64,000 bases of DNA from Sebastes aleutianus (GCA_916700875.1 CAKAKS010000067.1:31978531-32042530), one strand, 5' to 3'; positions 32,885-43,914 are shown, numbered from the stretch's first letter. Notes: generated from the sequence alone by a model not told the origin. Translations and numbers: made by a program.

Positions 32885-33525
32885 ATGGGGATTAGGGGCG
32901 GGAATAAAATCGATTATCATGATAAAAACGTTATCGAATGGCGGTAACGTGGCGGTCACAGCCGGCCGTCGCTCTCGTCTCCGTGGTCAAATGGGCCGAC
33001 GCTACGACTGTAGAGCACCCAGATACTGACATTTATGTTCTCTGCATTGAAACGGCCCCGATGGAGCTGACCATGGATGGATAAAGAGAACGGAGCTGAC
33101 GGGAGAGCTAGAGACCACCTTGGAGAAGTTAGAGGAAGTAGTAACTACGTCTGGTTTTCAAAATAAGGTGTTAACAAAGGGAACTGTATATACAAAATAA
33201 ATCTATGGAAATAAGATTGATTGGATTATATTCACCAGAAGTATAAAACATTACATGTCCCTTATAGATTAAATATAAAATACCACTAATCTGTGAGGGA
33301 AATGTCTTTATTCTTTGATTTTTGGGTTGTTGGATAATAAATAATTCCTTACAATGACTGATATGTTTGACTTCAGGACATCTCTGACTACATACATGCT
33401 GATAATCAAACATTTTTACTGGATTAATTTAGATATTTTCCAAAGTAAAAGTTCCTAGAAGTGTATGATTCAGCTTTTTCCCCATGGTCTAGTGTTAAAA
33501 AAGTTAACAGAAATCACAATAAATG
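32885..33525 (+). repeat. Duplicated element F, copy 1
   Basis: From GGCGGTAACGTGGCGGTC through CTACGACTGTAGAGCACCC, GAGCTGACCATGGATGGAT and CTTGGAGAAGTTAGAGGAAG to CCCCATGGTCTAG, this is nearly identical to 40434-41040 in the same orientation. At its left is a GATTATCATGATAAAAACG end typical of fish interspersed elements. The mirrored frames in both copies (such as 33171-33413 and 40696-40947) are products of the repeat. Confidence 0.85.
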
Positions 33526-34705
33526 TTTTCTTCTTAGCAATATTTAATCACATTTAGGCACCATTTAAAGTCAAATCAGCGACCAGTAGTTCCTATTTGT
33601 AGTGTACTCGTGGATTGGAGTCAGAGTCCACATAGATTAGATGAACAGCATAATTCCATTTTTGACATGAACCTCACCAGCTGCAGACACTGGGTTTGAT
33701 GAGAACTAACTATAACTGTGTGTCTGCAGCATTCACGGATCTGTTACTCAAACCGGCCACTCTGGTCTGTGTTTCACCAACACGGCTTCTTGTACTGCTG
33801 TGACAGAGTGCTACTGTCAGTGTGAACACCTGCAGACCTTTGTATTTTTAGCTCCTTTAATTAACGTTTGGACACACGAGAAGAAGGCAACATGGACCGA
33901 GCTGCACTTTTTGCAGCACAAAGTGGTCGCCTGTAAGCAGCTCACCATATTGACTTAATAGTATACTGTACAAATCTCACAGCTTATCCATCACTAATCC
34001 CTCTTTTTCCTCTAAACATGAGGCCTACGCTCCTCCCTCGCTGTCACGCTGAAAGTGATGCAACGGGTGGACAAACGGCGACAAAGAAGATAATCGAAAT
34101 GAAAAAAGGCCTCGGGCTTTAAGAGCACAAACGCCGGGGTCAGTGAGCCTTTGCAGGAGGAACTGCAGGCTGACTGTGGGCTTTATTTCTGCTGCACACA
34201 TCCCTCTCCTACATGCACTGAAGATTACAGTCAGATATGTGTCATGATTCATGAGCTTGTGAGATGTGTAAATCCCTGTTGTGTCATTTTCTAAAATATG
34301 ATACCATCACTGAGAGTATTTTGTCTTCCCGTCTCAGCGATGCACGGATGTGTGATGTGTTTTGAACCTCGGTGATTTTTTGTATTATTTGCGACTGATA
34401 TTCTGCAGAAAACACAGCCGGCAGCTGAATTCTTGCAAATGCAAATATTGCAGAGGAAGCTGCTTTCAGATCACAGACCTGGCGTACCGAGTGCTGTGAG
34501 AAAATTAGATAAAAGAAATGTACGGATAAAAGCACTGCTGTCCGACACCTCGGGTGGGGGGGTGGGGGGGGGGGGGAGACTTTTTCTTTTTAAAGCCGAT
34601 TCCTTCAAAGTTGCAGCGAAACAGCACCGTCGTTCTGCTTCTCTGATTCAACACATTTACAGGAAAGAGCTGCACAAGTTCAATAATGTCGTATCTAGAA
34701 TAATT
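33526..34705. other. Intron 5 sequence; G-run at 34553-34577
   Basis: No exon. A near-continuous G tract lies at about 34553-34577. The remainder is not recognised. Confidence 0.35.
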
Positions 34706-35300
34706 GGAGATGTGAAAGTTAACGCGATAATAACGCGTTAACGCAAATTCGTTTTAATGCCACTAATTCCTTTAACGCAACTTGCATATTTAGGTTGTAG
34801 AGGCTCGGTTTTAAAGCTAGAGTGAATATATTGGTATCACATGAAACTACAAAACCTGATGAATCCATCGGTACCAACCATGTCAGACTAGCTTGTAGTG
34901 AAGGAGGTTAAATAACGCTTCAAAGTTAGGCTAAATTTTGGCGAGGAAAAACTGTCATGGCCATTTTCAAAGGGGTCCCTTGACCTCTGACCTCCAGATC
35001 AGTGAATGTAAATGGGTTCTATGGGTACCCACGAGTCTCCCCTTTACAGAATTGCCCACTTTATGATAATCACATGCAGTTTGGGGCAAGTCATAGTCAA
35101 GTCAGCACACTGACACACTGACAGCTGTTGTTGCCTGTTGGGCTGCAGTTTGACATGTTATGATTGGAGCATATTGTTTTATGCTAAATGCAGTACCTGT
35201 GAGGGTTTCTGGATCAATATCTGTCATTGTTTTGTGTTGTTAATTGATTCACAATAATAAATATATACATACATTTGCATAAAGCAGCATATTTGTCCAC
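34706..35300 (+). mobile_element. hAT-like family C copy (TTAACGCG end; GACCTCTGACCTCCAG core)
   Basis: It begins GTTAACGCGATAATAACGCG and continues CATCGGTACCAACCATG, TTTTGGCGAGGAAAAACTG, CCTTGACCTCTGACCTCCAG, GTGCTGACTTG-type words reversed, and GCATAAAGCAGCATATTTG. It ends truncated near GTCCACTCTC, before the GATTAAT...GACAGCCCT end seen at 44.86 kb. No transposase. Confidence 0.75.
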
Positions 35301-35834
35301 TCTCTCCACGGCTTGTTTAGGACTCCAGACCTGAGTTGGGACTTGAGTCACAGACTTGAGACTTATTTGTGACTTGCAAAACAATGACTTGGTCCGACCT
35401 CTGGTAGCCTTTACCCAGTGAAATGTCACCATATCAGTGAATTTAAACTACTGCTTTCAATCTGAGGATACAGTATATATAGATGTACACATTACATGGG
35501 ATTTATTGTTGTTTTTGTTTTTTTTACCGTGGTGTCGAATTTGGTATCGAGAATCGTGGAAATTCACTGGTATGGGTATCGGCTACTAGATTTCTGGTAT
35601 CGTGACATCCCTAATAGGTATAGATGTATGCAAATAAATCATGACCTGGATGTAAAGTCAGGGGATGACTTAAGTTATTTAGTGAGGGACCAGATTTGAT
35701 GGGAACTCATCCAACAATCGTTTCCGTATTTCAGTTTGAGCTTGCGGTGTGAAGTGTTGGAGTCTCCGTCCCTAACGGTTACAGTTACAGGTGATGACAA
35801 CCACACCAAACAGCATGATGGAAGCAGACGGTAC
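35301..35834. other. Intron 5 end; degenerate GACTTGAGTC repeat
   Basis: 35320-35400 contains GACTTGAGTCACAGACTTGA and CTTGCAAAACAATGACTTG, typical of a short fish repeat. The frame at 35496-35699 has no recognisable product. Confidence 0.4.
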
Positions 35835-35962
35835 CTGATGGTTTTGATCATGCTGAGGCCCATCTCCACACAGCAGTGGGCGTGGTCCTGTCTGGGCTCA
35901 GGTAGACCGGACACGCAGTAGTAACAGTCCCCCAGGATCTTTATTCGTAGACAGTGGTTCTC
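35835..35962 (-). CDS. adcy8: adcy8 exon 5: C1a, second metal-binding aspartate
   Basis: This 128-bp exon encodes 42 residues plus two bases of Arg. It starts ENHCLRIKILGDCYYCVSG and ends VEMGLSMIKTI. The Asp in ILGDCYYC is the second of the two metal-coordinating aspartates of class III cyclases, and GLPEPRQDHAHCCVEMG is the flanking AC signature. It is near-identical to mammalian AC8 and distinguishes it from AC1, which has a different post-GL segment. Splice sites are an acceptor ending TTGCAG and a GTACCG donor. The lysine of RIKILGD, part of the ATP-purine contact region in the family, is present. Confidence 0.97.
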
Positions 35963-36465
35963 CTGCAACACACCAGTCACATCAGTTCAAAGCAACACTC
36001 ACAACATACAATACATTTAATCAACCTTAATACAACACAATATACCAATATATGTTATTGAAAATAGAATTTCCATGTCATGCTGGTTCTGCATTAACTG
36101 TGAAATCCTGACTGGCCGAGCATGACGGTCTGAAACGCTCTTCAATCTAATATCAGACAAACATACAGTCCCACAGAGTGAATGCTGAATCAATTATTCG
36201 CTCTGTTGTTTTCAATGAAATATTAATCCGGCTACTGGAGTTTCTCTTTATTTAGCTTTCATGAGCGTTGGCAGGCCTGAGAGGCTGTCGCAGACGGGAT
36301 GAGCTCAGAGAAAAGATGCAGCCGAGCCGCGTCACCGTCGGGTTTTAGAGGGATTTAGAGACTTGTTTTTTTCTGTAAGACATGGAGCGTAGAAAGCAAA
36401 TGTTTAAATCTGATCAGGCGCTGTGAGGAAGATGTCATCAAACTGGGGTAAGAACTTTAAAACAC
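35963..36465. other. Intron 4, repeat-poor stretch
   Basis: No exon or repeat recognised. 36180-36420 is repeat-poor with ATTAATCCGG and TTATTTAGC words and could be a conserved non-coding element. Confidence 0.3.
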
Positions 36466-36735
36466 AGCGCTCCCCTCTCCATCCTAAGCCCCTCCCACCA
36501 GACGAGCGTGGCCGTATGCACGTTCAACGGCGAGCTCTGAAACCAACGTGAAGTTCTCTGCAAATCCGAAACTGTGACTGCGTTTATTGTCGACCCTCTT
36601 CGCAGTGTCGGCAGTTGTTGCCAACGCTGGAATAGCAACTTTTCAGCCACTGGGGAGGTGCAGAAGTCTAGTTTTCTCTCAGAACACTTGAATTACAATA
36701 TGCTGAAAGGTTATTATGGAATTTATGCCCCAAAA
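36466..36735. repeat. Dispersed repeat, inverted relative to 14.5 kb
   Basis: CAGAAGTCTAGTTTTCTCTCAG, ACTTGAATTACAATATGCTG and AAAGGTTATTATGG match the reverse complement of 14525-14600. The left part (GCGTTTATTGTCGACC, CAGTTGTTGCCAACGCTGG) is probably part of the same element. Confidence 0.6.
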
Positions 36736-37352
36736 CAATGCCTACCCACCCCTGCTTAAAACTTAAATCTAATCTTACATTTTAAGGCAAGACACTGCAG
36801 GCAAAAATGTTTTTCATGCACGGGTATTTTTTAAGATTTTGTGCTATTTTGCTTCCATAACACATCTTCTTTCAGACTAGTGGAAAGACAACATCCAAAA
36901 TATCCAACACAGTCTCACAGCAGTTTGTGAAATAGTCACGAAATTGAATCCATTTGATTTGTGTACATAGACACAGAACAGATAGACAGATAGAACAAAT
37001 CCAGCATGTCGTAACTTTAAAGTGATACTAAAATACTGATTACGGGCAGTTGAATATCCTGAAAAACTACAGTTTCCTGGAAAATGCACAAATTAAAATC
37101 ACTTGAACTTAAATAACAATCCTGTATTTCTTTGGCGATTCTGTCAAATCAAACTGCCCGTCTCTCCGTAACCGACAGCCGTGTGGATTATGCTGCAGGA
37201 GTAGTTTTAAAGGTCTATGAATGCTCTAATATTGTTTTTTTGGAATCAGTAAGTGACCTGTGTGAAGTATTCAATGCTGAAAACACAAAACAGAGCACTT
37301 AGAGAAGTGATAATGTACATGCATCTGGAGGTTAACAGCCAAAATCACTTAC
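36736..37352. other. Intron 4 end with family X tail fragment
   Basis: About 36903-36985 contains ACACAGTCTCACAGCAGTTTG, GTGAAATAGTCACGAAATTG and TTTGTGTACATAGACACAGA. This is the terminal part of family X seen at 24.3 and 42.4 kb. No exon. Confidence 0.5.
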
Positions 37353-37464
37353 GTGTGCGAGGCGGTCGAAGCGTGCAAAGAGTTCATTCAACATTCGCAC
37401 CAGCTCCTGCGCTGACAGCGTCGTGGAGAGGTTAGTGAAGCCTTTAACATCTGCGAAAAGAATG
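37353..37464 (-). CDS. adcy8: adcy8 exon 4: C1a, first metal-binding aspartate
   Basis: This 112-bp exon completes a Ser codon and encodes 37 residues. It starts [20 protein letters not shown] and ends [10 protein letters not shown]. The Asp in LFADVKGFT is the first metal-coordinating aspartate. KGFTNLS is the nucleotide-phosphate binding turn of class III cyclases. Splice sites are an acceptor ending TTCAG and a strong GTAAGT donor. The peptide is essentially that of vertebrate AC8. The exon was placed by homology, since it has no ATG-started frame of its own. Confidence 0.96.
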
Positions 37465-38010
37465 CTGAATAAAATACGGAAATGTCACTTTCATATCCAG
37501 ATCAGTTCTTTTAACACCATCCAAATACTTGTAATAATATGTAATGCTACTGAAACATGTAACCTGGATAAGTCAGGTCCTGTTTTCACTGTACAGTCTG
37601 AGATGAAGATATGTGAGAACACAAAGTCCAGTGATGATAAACATGACCAGCTGTGACCTCAGGTCACAAATGAGAAGCTTCTCTGACAAAACTACAGTAG
37701 TATCAGTTAGAAATGTTGGTGTCTATCAAGTTCTACTGTGACTGAAGCTGCAACTGGAGCTGTCATGGTGAAGGAATTTCCCCTGCGGTGACAATGATTG
37801 GCTCAACAGCGCAATATGCAAAAAAAACCAATTTATCCTGATTTTAGTGCTATATAAATAAGTTTTATTGTTCGGCATTAAATATTATATATATTGTTGC
37901 TTTTTAAATGACAAAGATGACGGTTTTAAAACAAAATTAAATACTTGTTTATTGTTAAATGCAAGACACTGAAGGGCAATGAGGCACAGCGTTGTTTTAG
38001 GTGTGCGTCT
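37465..38010. other. Intron 3 sequence before the minisatellite
   Basis: No exon or repeat recognised. Confidence 0.3.
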
Positions 38011-38279
38011 GGTTGCTGTGATACGAAATATCGTTGCTATGATACGGACTATCGTTGCTATGATACAGACTATCGTTGCTATGATACATAATATCGTTGC
38101 TATGATACAGAATATCGTTACTATGATACAGCATATTGTTGCTATGATACAGAATATCGTTACTATGATACAGAATATCGTTGCTATGATACAGAATATC
38201 GTTGCTATGATACAGAATATCGTTACTATGATACAGAATATCGTTGCTATGATACAGAATATCGTTGCTATGATACAGA
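38011..38279. repeat. Minisatellite, 21-bp units (TATCGTTGCTATGATACAGAA), about 13 copies
   Basis: Units of exactly 21 bp show only one or two substitutions each (TTGCT/TTACT, ACAGAA/ACGGAC). As 21 is a multiple of three, one frame reads through as a heptapeptide repeat of MIQNIVA type. This explains the 118-codon frame at 37979-38335, which I do not regard as a gene. The array lies about 200 bp downstream of exon 3's donor within intron 3. Confidence 0.97.
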
Positions 38280-38478
38280 GATTACAGCAGTTGGATTTAA
38301 GTAAAAAAAAAAAAAAGTTAAATGATCATGTGTAAATGAATAGGAAATATGAAATATGCAGAACATTAGAACATAATTTAGGAATAAAGCTTCTCGACAG
38401 TTTGGCTCATCACAGCAGAAAAAGGTACAGCAGGTGAAACTAATGAAGAAAACATCACAACCCAACTGGTGGCCTCAC

Positions 38479-38609
38479 CTGACATTCTCATAGCGGTGGA
38501 TGTAGATTCTGTGAAACTGGTGCTGGAGGTGTTCGTCCTCTACATTTGTCATGTCGTTGATCATTTCCAAAACTACAAAACGTGGCAGGACTGATAACAC
38601 CAGTCTCTC
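38479..38609 (-). CDS. adcy8: adcy8 exon 3: start of the C1a catalytic domain
   Basis: This 131-bp exon encodes 43 residues plus two bases of Ser. It starts [20 protein letters not shown] and ends [11 protein letters not shown]. Splice sites are an acceptor ending CCCACAG and a GTGAGG donor. [12 protein letters not shown] is the helical lead into C1a common to class III adenylyl cyclases. The following [26 protein letters not shown] is typical of type 8. Placed by homology and phase, since it has no ATG-started frame. Confidence 0.96.
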
Positions 38610-38811
38610 CTGTGGGGGAGAAGAAAAAAAGATCACATCAGTGCTCTGAAGCAACAGAAAAAACGGATAATAATCACATGTTTGGATATAATGAAAAGGA
38701 CACCTGCACTGACTTCTTATGAAGTCATTTTTGTTGATTGCTGACTCTTTTTTGGCCGAAAAGAATCAGCCACTGAGGTCCAATATTAATCAGCTTGTTT
38801 CATGAAGGTTC
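38610..38811. other. Intron 2, right next to exon 3
   Basis: A short segment without recognised features between exon 3 and the LINE-2 fragment. Confidence 0.3.
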
Positions 38812-39350
38812 TAGTGTAGGTTTAACAACCACAGCTCAAGGTGTTCTACTGTTTCACGGGGTGTCCCTCAGGCGTCAGTATTGGGTCCACTGTTATTTAT
38901 CATTTACCTCCTTCCCCTTGGCATCATCCTCCGTCATCACGATGTCCACTTTCACTGCTATGACGACGACACACAGGTCTACATTTCAACAAAACCCACC
39001 GCTGCCCTGCCACCCACCTCCCTCGCCACCTGCCTTCAGGACATCAGGAGCTGGATGAGAAGGAACTTTTTAAAGCTCAATGGCAATAAAACCCTGCTCA
39101 TCGTCTCCAAAAACAACCTCTTCATTGATGGCTTCTCCATCAAGCGCCTTGGGGTCACCCTAGACAGCACCCTCTCCTTTGCACCCCACATAAAAAATGT
39201 CACCCGGACTGCTTTCTTCCACCTCCGCAACATCTCCAGACTCCGCCCATCCCTGTCTCATCCCAGCACAGAAATATTGGTCTTTGTAAGGTGCCCTTCG
39301 GTGTCTTGAAAGGCGCCACCAAATAAAATGTATTGTTATTAATATTATTA
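38812..39350 (+). mobile_element. LINE-2 (L2) retrotransposon fragment with reverse transcriptase remnant, internally deleted
   Basis: A frame reading SRGVPQASVLGPLLFIIYLL, then HFHCYDDDTQVYIS and later LGVTLDSTLSFAPHIKNVT and FHLRNISRLRPSLS is the palm and thumb region of an L2-type reverse transcriptase. The catalytic box is YDDD where the family has YADD, so Ala is replaced by Asp. Soon after 'TEILV' the sequence jumps to the L2 3' tail (CTTTGTAAGGTGCCCTTCGG, then GCGCCACCAAATAAAATG and TTATTA repeats). It therefore lacks the ORF2 end and everything upstream of the palm. A dead copy in intron 2, antisense to adcy8. Confidence 0.9.
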
Positions 39351-39930
39351 TTGGAAACAAGTTTTATTGCACTGGCAGGTTGTTTCACTTCTTTAAAGAA
39401 AACAATATTTTGACAGTACAATATTAGATTTATAATATACAAACAACAATTATGCTTGAGATCTTTTGCAGCAACTTTGAGTTTGTAAGTTTAAAAACGT
39501 GACATATGTACATTTCCTAAGAGTTAAGTGTTCTACAGTGAATAAACAGATTAAGAGCAAAGAGGAATTAAAAGGGAGTCAAAAAAATGGGAGTATTAAA
39601 GAGGCAAACACGAGTAAAAGAATCTTGTGAAAACAAATTACATAAAGGCCTGTCTGTGAGAAATGATTTAAACGATGACTCTGCCAGCCTAAGCTCCTCC
39701 AGCAGCATCCCTCCAAAGCCTCCAGGCCCGCAGGAACCAACGACACAAACAACCACATTTATCTCGTGTTTTTTTTTTTTTAAATGACGCACTGTCCACT
39801 TGGCAAAAGCAGAAACAGATTTGGAGTGGGAGCCGTGCAGCGTCCCCTCGCTAGTTTTTGTCCTCGGGGATCTGCACAAGCAAACTGTCTCCATCAGATA
39901 CTGAATACATTCAAACCAAGACTCAAGTTA
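39351..39930. other. Intron 2 sequence without recognised features
   Basis: No exon or clear repeat. The frames at 39568-39894 and 39587-39787 are opposite-strand shadows of each other. Confidence 0.3.
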
Positions 39931-40130
39931 TTCAATCTCACAACGCATCGGCTATCGGTCTGACGACCATTTAGCCTCTGGGGGCAACGGACAATATTCC
40001 TGGGGTTCAGGTTTAGCCAGAAGATATCCCCGCCGAGACTTCCTCTTCTGTGCTCTCGTCATTGTTTACAGTCCGATTAGCAACTTGAGTTGGAGTTGAG
40101 AGACGACGTCTACGACTGGATGGTTTCATG
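39931..40130 (+). repeat. Second copy of the repeat at 7.0 kb
   Basis: CGGCTATCGGTCTGACGACC, ATTCCTGGGGTTCAGG, TCATTGTTTACAGTCCGATTAG and GACGTCTACGACTGGATG match 7038-7225 in order. Confidence 0.65.
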
Positions 40131-40310
40131 TTTCAATGCAGATTGATTGAAATCGATTTTTTTAATGCCGGAATCGATATATTTGCTTCATTTGAGTCTA
40201 TGTGGAGGTAGAAGGAAGTTACGTCTTTTATTGTTGTAGTCTGAATAACGTGACGTCATATCCGTTCCGTATTCGTCAACCAAACAAACCGAAACGACAA
40301 AACAGAAAAC
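40131..40310 (+). repeat. Family I repeat, inverted copy at 49.66 kb
   Basis: AATCGATATATTTGCTTCA, GAGTCTATGTGGAGGTAGA, TTTTATTGTTGTAGTCTGA and ATATCCGTTCCGTATTCGTC are the reverse complement of 49660-49790. Confidence 0.75.
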
Positions 40311-40433
40311 GTCGGAGGGTCAGCGTGGAAAACACTACACATCCAGTAAAGGATGGAAACACTTTGGGTTTCACACATGGCAGGAAAAGCAGAGCTAGAC
40401 ATCACGGCTAAAGCTGCATGCTAACTCTGTCAC

Positions 40434-41040
40434 GGACAGGAAACGTTATCGTATTGCGGTAACGTGGCGGTCGAGCCGGCTGTCGCTCTCATCTCCGTGG
40501 TCAAATGGGCCGATGCTACGACTGTAGAGCACCCATATACTGACATTTATGTTAAATGCATTGAAACGGCTCCGATGGAGCTGACCATGGATGGATGAAG
40601 AGAACGGAAAGAGAACGGAGCTGACGGGAGAGCTAGAGACCACCTTGGAGAAGTTAGAGGAAGTAGTAACTACGTCTGGTTTTCAAAATAAGGTGTTAAC
40701 AAAGGGAACTGTATATACGAAATACATCTATGGAAATAAGATTGATTGGATTAGTATAAGTATAAAACATTACATGTCCCTTATAGATTAAAAATAAAAT
40801 ACCACTAATCTGTGAGGGAAATGTCTTTATTCTTTGATTTTTGGGTTGCTGGATAATAAATAATTCCTGACAATGATTGATATATTTGACTTCAGGACAT
40901 CTCTGACTACATACATGCTGAAAATCAAACATTTTTACTGGATTCATTTAGATATTCTCCAAAGTTTTAGTCCCTAGAAGTGTATGATTCAACTTTTCCC
41001 CATGGTCTAGCGTTAAAAAAGTTAACAATATCGCAATAAA
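40434..41040 (+). repeat. Duplicated element F, copy 2
   Basis: Direct near-identical copy of 32929-33520. It differs by small indels: GAGAACGGAAAGAGAACGG here versus a single GAGAACGG, and a shortened ATTAGTATAAGTATAAAAC. After the shared part it continues into AATATCGCAATAAATCGTAA and GTATCGTGATAGTATCGA, the end typical of fish elements of this kind. Confidence 0.85.
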
Positions 41041-41425
41041 TCGTAATATCGAATCGCAATACATATCAAAACAGCACCCAAGTATCGTGATAGTATCGAA
41101 TCAGGAGATAGCAACTTGAATATATGAACATAATATGATGTTGTTTTTGCCCTGTTAGGTTCGTTATGCAGACTCTCCAGTAAAAAATAAACCTCCTGTG
41201 AACTCTGTGAAGCTGCCTGACGCCGTCTGAGAGCTCTGAAGAGCCTCTTCAGACCTCCAGCGTCCTCTCTGCTCCATTCACTCTCTACTGAAACACACAC
41301 ACACATCTATCTTCATTCATTATTGTCACACCAAATGAAAAACAATCCAGAGACGCTGTTTCATCGCTGCCTTCGGTCACACACACACACACACACACAC
41401 ACAGGAAACCGGTCTGAACTGCCAG
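41041..41425. other. Intron 2 sequence with (AC)n at 41379-41403
   Basis: A short CA microsatellite of about 12 repeats lies at 41379-41403. A smaller (AC)5 lies at 41291-41304. No exon. Confidence 0.6.
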
Positions 41426-42060
41426 TCCGTTCGCATGAAAAGGCGTATAAATGCCACAATAACGCGCAAGGCTTTTAGCGTGCAATAATGACACCCTTCT
41501 TTATTTCCGTGCGGTATTTGTACGCCATGTATCCTGTACTGACTGCAACGTAAATGCATCGGCATATAAATGCTAAGGTAAGAGTTAGTGACGTAGTATA
41601 AAAAACGAGAAAGAGTGCTTATTGTTACGTTAGTGACGCTTGTCACATGTTTTTTTATTGACGTTTGTGACGTTTTTTCTGTAGTTGTGTTACGTTGTTC
41701 CTGTACGTTTTACTTAGTTTACTTACTTATTTTAAGCCCGACTTCTCCACATGGACTGTTTACCTGCATGCAACCAAAGCCTGCTCGAACGTGATTGGTC
41801 ACAACTACTCGGACTACAAGCGGACTAAAACCTGAATTTTTCCAACACCAACATTTTGTCCCATTGCCTCCAGATTCTGGATTCATTTGCTGAATCTGTA
41901 CAAGGTTCAGTGATGTCGGTTCACAACATGCTAATGTTAAAAAAAACAAACAGCATGACTCTGGTGCTTCTCACTGACGGAGTGACAGAGCGATCATATA
42001 ATGACTGCAAAGAATCTAAACACGTCAGTTTTTGGCGATGCTTCACCTGTTACCAAACAA
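41426..42060. repeat. Family J copy and further repeat fragments
   Basis: 41430-41540 reads CATGAAAAGGCGTATAAATGC and TTTGTACGCCATG, as in the family J copies. 41750-41830 matches the right half of the 7.3 kb repeat (GACTGTTTACCTGCATGCAA, GAACGTGATTGGTC). The frames on both strands across this region are repeat products. Confidence 0.5.
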
Positions 42061-42754
42061 ATCAATAGGTTTCATGTATTTTTTTGGATCAAATAATTGA
42101 ACAAAGTACAGAAAATGAGATGCTGTGATACAGACTCTGGTGCTGCTTGTGTGACTGCTGCAGTAGTGTTTGAGTATCATTAGCTTGCCTGCTCACCCAT
42201 TAACAAACACGTCACGTTTCGTTACGTACGGGTTGCGTTGTTTCCGTATGTTTTACTTAATTTACTTACTTATTTTAAGCCCAACCATGATGTTTTCCCT
42301 TAACCTAACTGCGGACGTTTGCTAAATCTAAAATGCGTACTCATGACGTGCTTAATGTTGTGGTATTTAAGCCCAGTCGCACAGCAGTTTGTGAAATAGT
42401 CACGAAATGTAATGTATTGATCCGTGTACATAGACACATATTTCACATTTTTTTCGTGATGGTCAGCACGAAATCAACTCGTATGTAATCAACGTAATTG
42501 TGAATGGGGAAATACAAAAGCGACGATGACTCCGCGTAGGGAGGAGGTCGGGGTGGATGTGTTGGTAAAAAAAACAGAATTTTTGCACAGGAGACCACTA
42601 ATGGTGCCCCGTGTGAGGCCACAAGTCAAAGGTTATTTATTTGTCACATAACATCCATAAGTTACAGCACTTCTGGAGTTATTTTAACGCAAACCACGAT
42701 ATTTTCCATAAGCTAACTAAGTCGTTTTTTTCACGTAACTTCCGGCGTTATTGT
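42061..42754 (-). repeat. Family J fragment and reverse-strand family X copy
   Basis: 42230-42345 contains TTAAGCCCAACCATGATG, TTTTCCCTTAACCTAACTGC and AATGCGTACTCATGACG. 42365-42735 is family X reversed: GCAGTTTGTGAAATAGTCACG, GTGTACATAGACACATATTTC, GGGAGGAGGTCGGGGTGG, GTGCCCCGTGTGAGGCC and GTTACAGCACTTCTGGAG. No minisatellite interrupts this copy. Confidence 0.65.
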
Positions 42755-43060
42755 TATAAGTGGGCATGTCTGTAAAAGGGACACTCGTGGGTACCAGCAG
42801 AACCCATTTTCATTCATATATCTGGAGGTCAGAGGTCAAGGGACACCTTTGAAAATCATTACCATAAGTTTGGAGCGTTATTTAGCCTCCTTTGCGACAA
42901 GCTTTCTTTCCAGTTTGATATGATACCAGTATCTTCACTTTAGCTTTAAAACTGCCCGCCACAACCTTAAAAACGCAAGTTGCGTTAATGCGTTAAAGAA
43001 ATGAGTTGCATTAAAACAAATTTGTGTTATCGTTACGTTGCGTTAACTTCGACAGCCCTA
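42755..43060 (-). mobile_element. hAT-like family C copy, right end complete (GACAGCCCT)
   Basis: It runs from GTGGGCATGTCTGTAAAAGGG through GAGGTCAGAGGTCAAGGG and AAGTTGCGTTAATGCGTTAA to CGTTAACTTCGACAGCCCT. The distal half is missing. Confidence 0.75.
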
Positions 43061-43914
43061 CCCAAATAACATTTTAATGTCAGGTGTAAAGAGGGTCTTA
43101 TTTCACTTTTTTATTATATACTCATGTTGTTTTTGTCCTAAAATATCCAGCGTCAGTGATGTCTGAGACTTTATTAATTCCTTTTAATGTTGGGTTAGGT
43201 AGCTTTTTCAATATGATTCTATACATATTTAACAATAAAGGTACTGCAGCTGCTGATGCTGTGATTTTTTTAACCTGAAGCTGATTGGACGGCTCCTCTA
43301 TGGACGTGACCATCAGCCGAGTGTGTAAACTGTGTAAACTGTGTCGGAGGAGAGAGCAGGTGCTTCGCCTCGGCTCCGCTGTGTTGTGTGTGTTGACCTG
43401 CTGTCTGCGCTGGAAAGCGAAGAGCGGTGCATCCCCCAAATTAAGGTCTAGACAGACAAACATTCCAGTGGAGCGTTGCTAATGCTTCGGCTGCTGCATC
43501 GCAAACCAAACGCTCCGGGGGTCTGGTGGTGGAGGGTCACTGCAAGAAATGTTGATTTGATTTAGTTTTCTACAGAGGCGTCTTGAATGAAACACTGAAA
43601 GTTTGACCCTCCGAGGAGCTCGGCTCGGTTTAGTCTCTGCAGAGCTGTGATGTTTCTGTGCTGCACCACAGAGAGTCGCCTGTCAATCAAACTGTGTTTA
43701 CACGGAAGCCTTTGATTCCTCCAATCATCACATTGGGGTGTTTGTTTGAACAGAAATGCCTCGTGTATAAAAAGCTGTCTTTCATAATCCATTTAGATAA
43801 AATATGAAATTGCATTTTTCTATTTTTGCTGCATTTTTAAATTTTTTTTTACATTTACACATGTCGACGTGATGTTTATTAGTTTCTAAAAGCATCTAGG
43901 AGATTGAACTTCCC
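43061..43914. repeat. Old dispersed element without identified family
   Basis: The text TGTTGGGTTAGGTAGCTTTT, GATTCTATACATATTTAACA, AAGCTGATTGGACGGCTCC and CAATCAAACTGTGTTTACACGG has the composition of a common fish interspersed repeat that I recall in fish genomes. The minus-strand frame 43122-43463 is therefore not called a gene. There is no second copy in this window to prove it. Confidence 0.35.

Noticed and set aside
33171..33413. Frame conserved between 33.2 and 40.8 kb (FDYQHVCSQRCPEVK-type)
   Set aside because: Conservation is explained by the duplicated element F, which is nearly identical throughout, including non-coding parts. No domain is recognised.
37979..38335. 118-codon frame with MIQNIVA heptapeptide repeats
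   Set aside because: The 21-bp minisatellite is a multiple of three. No start context, splice sites or homologous protein are seen.
43122..43463. 113-codon minus-strand frame
   Set aside because: Surrounding text looks like a common fish interspersed repeat. No splice logic or domain.
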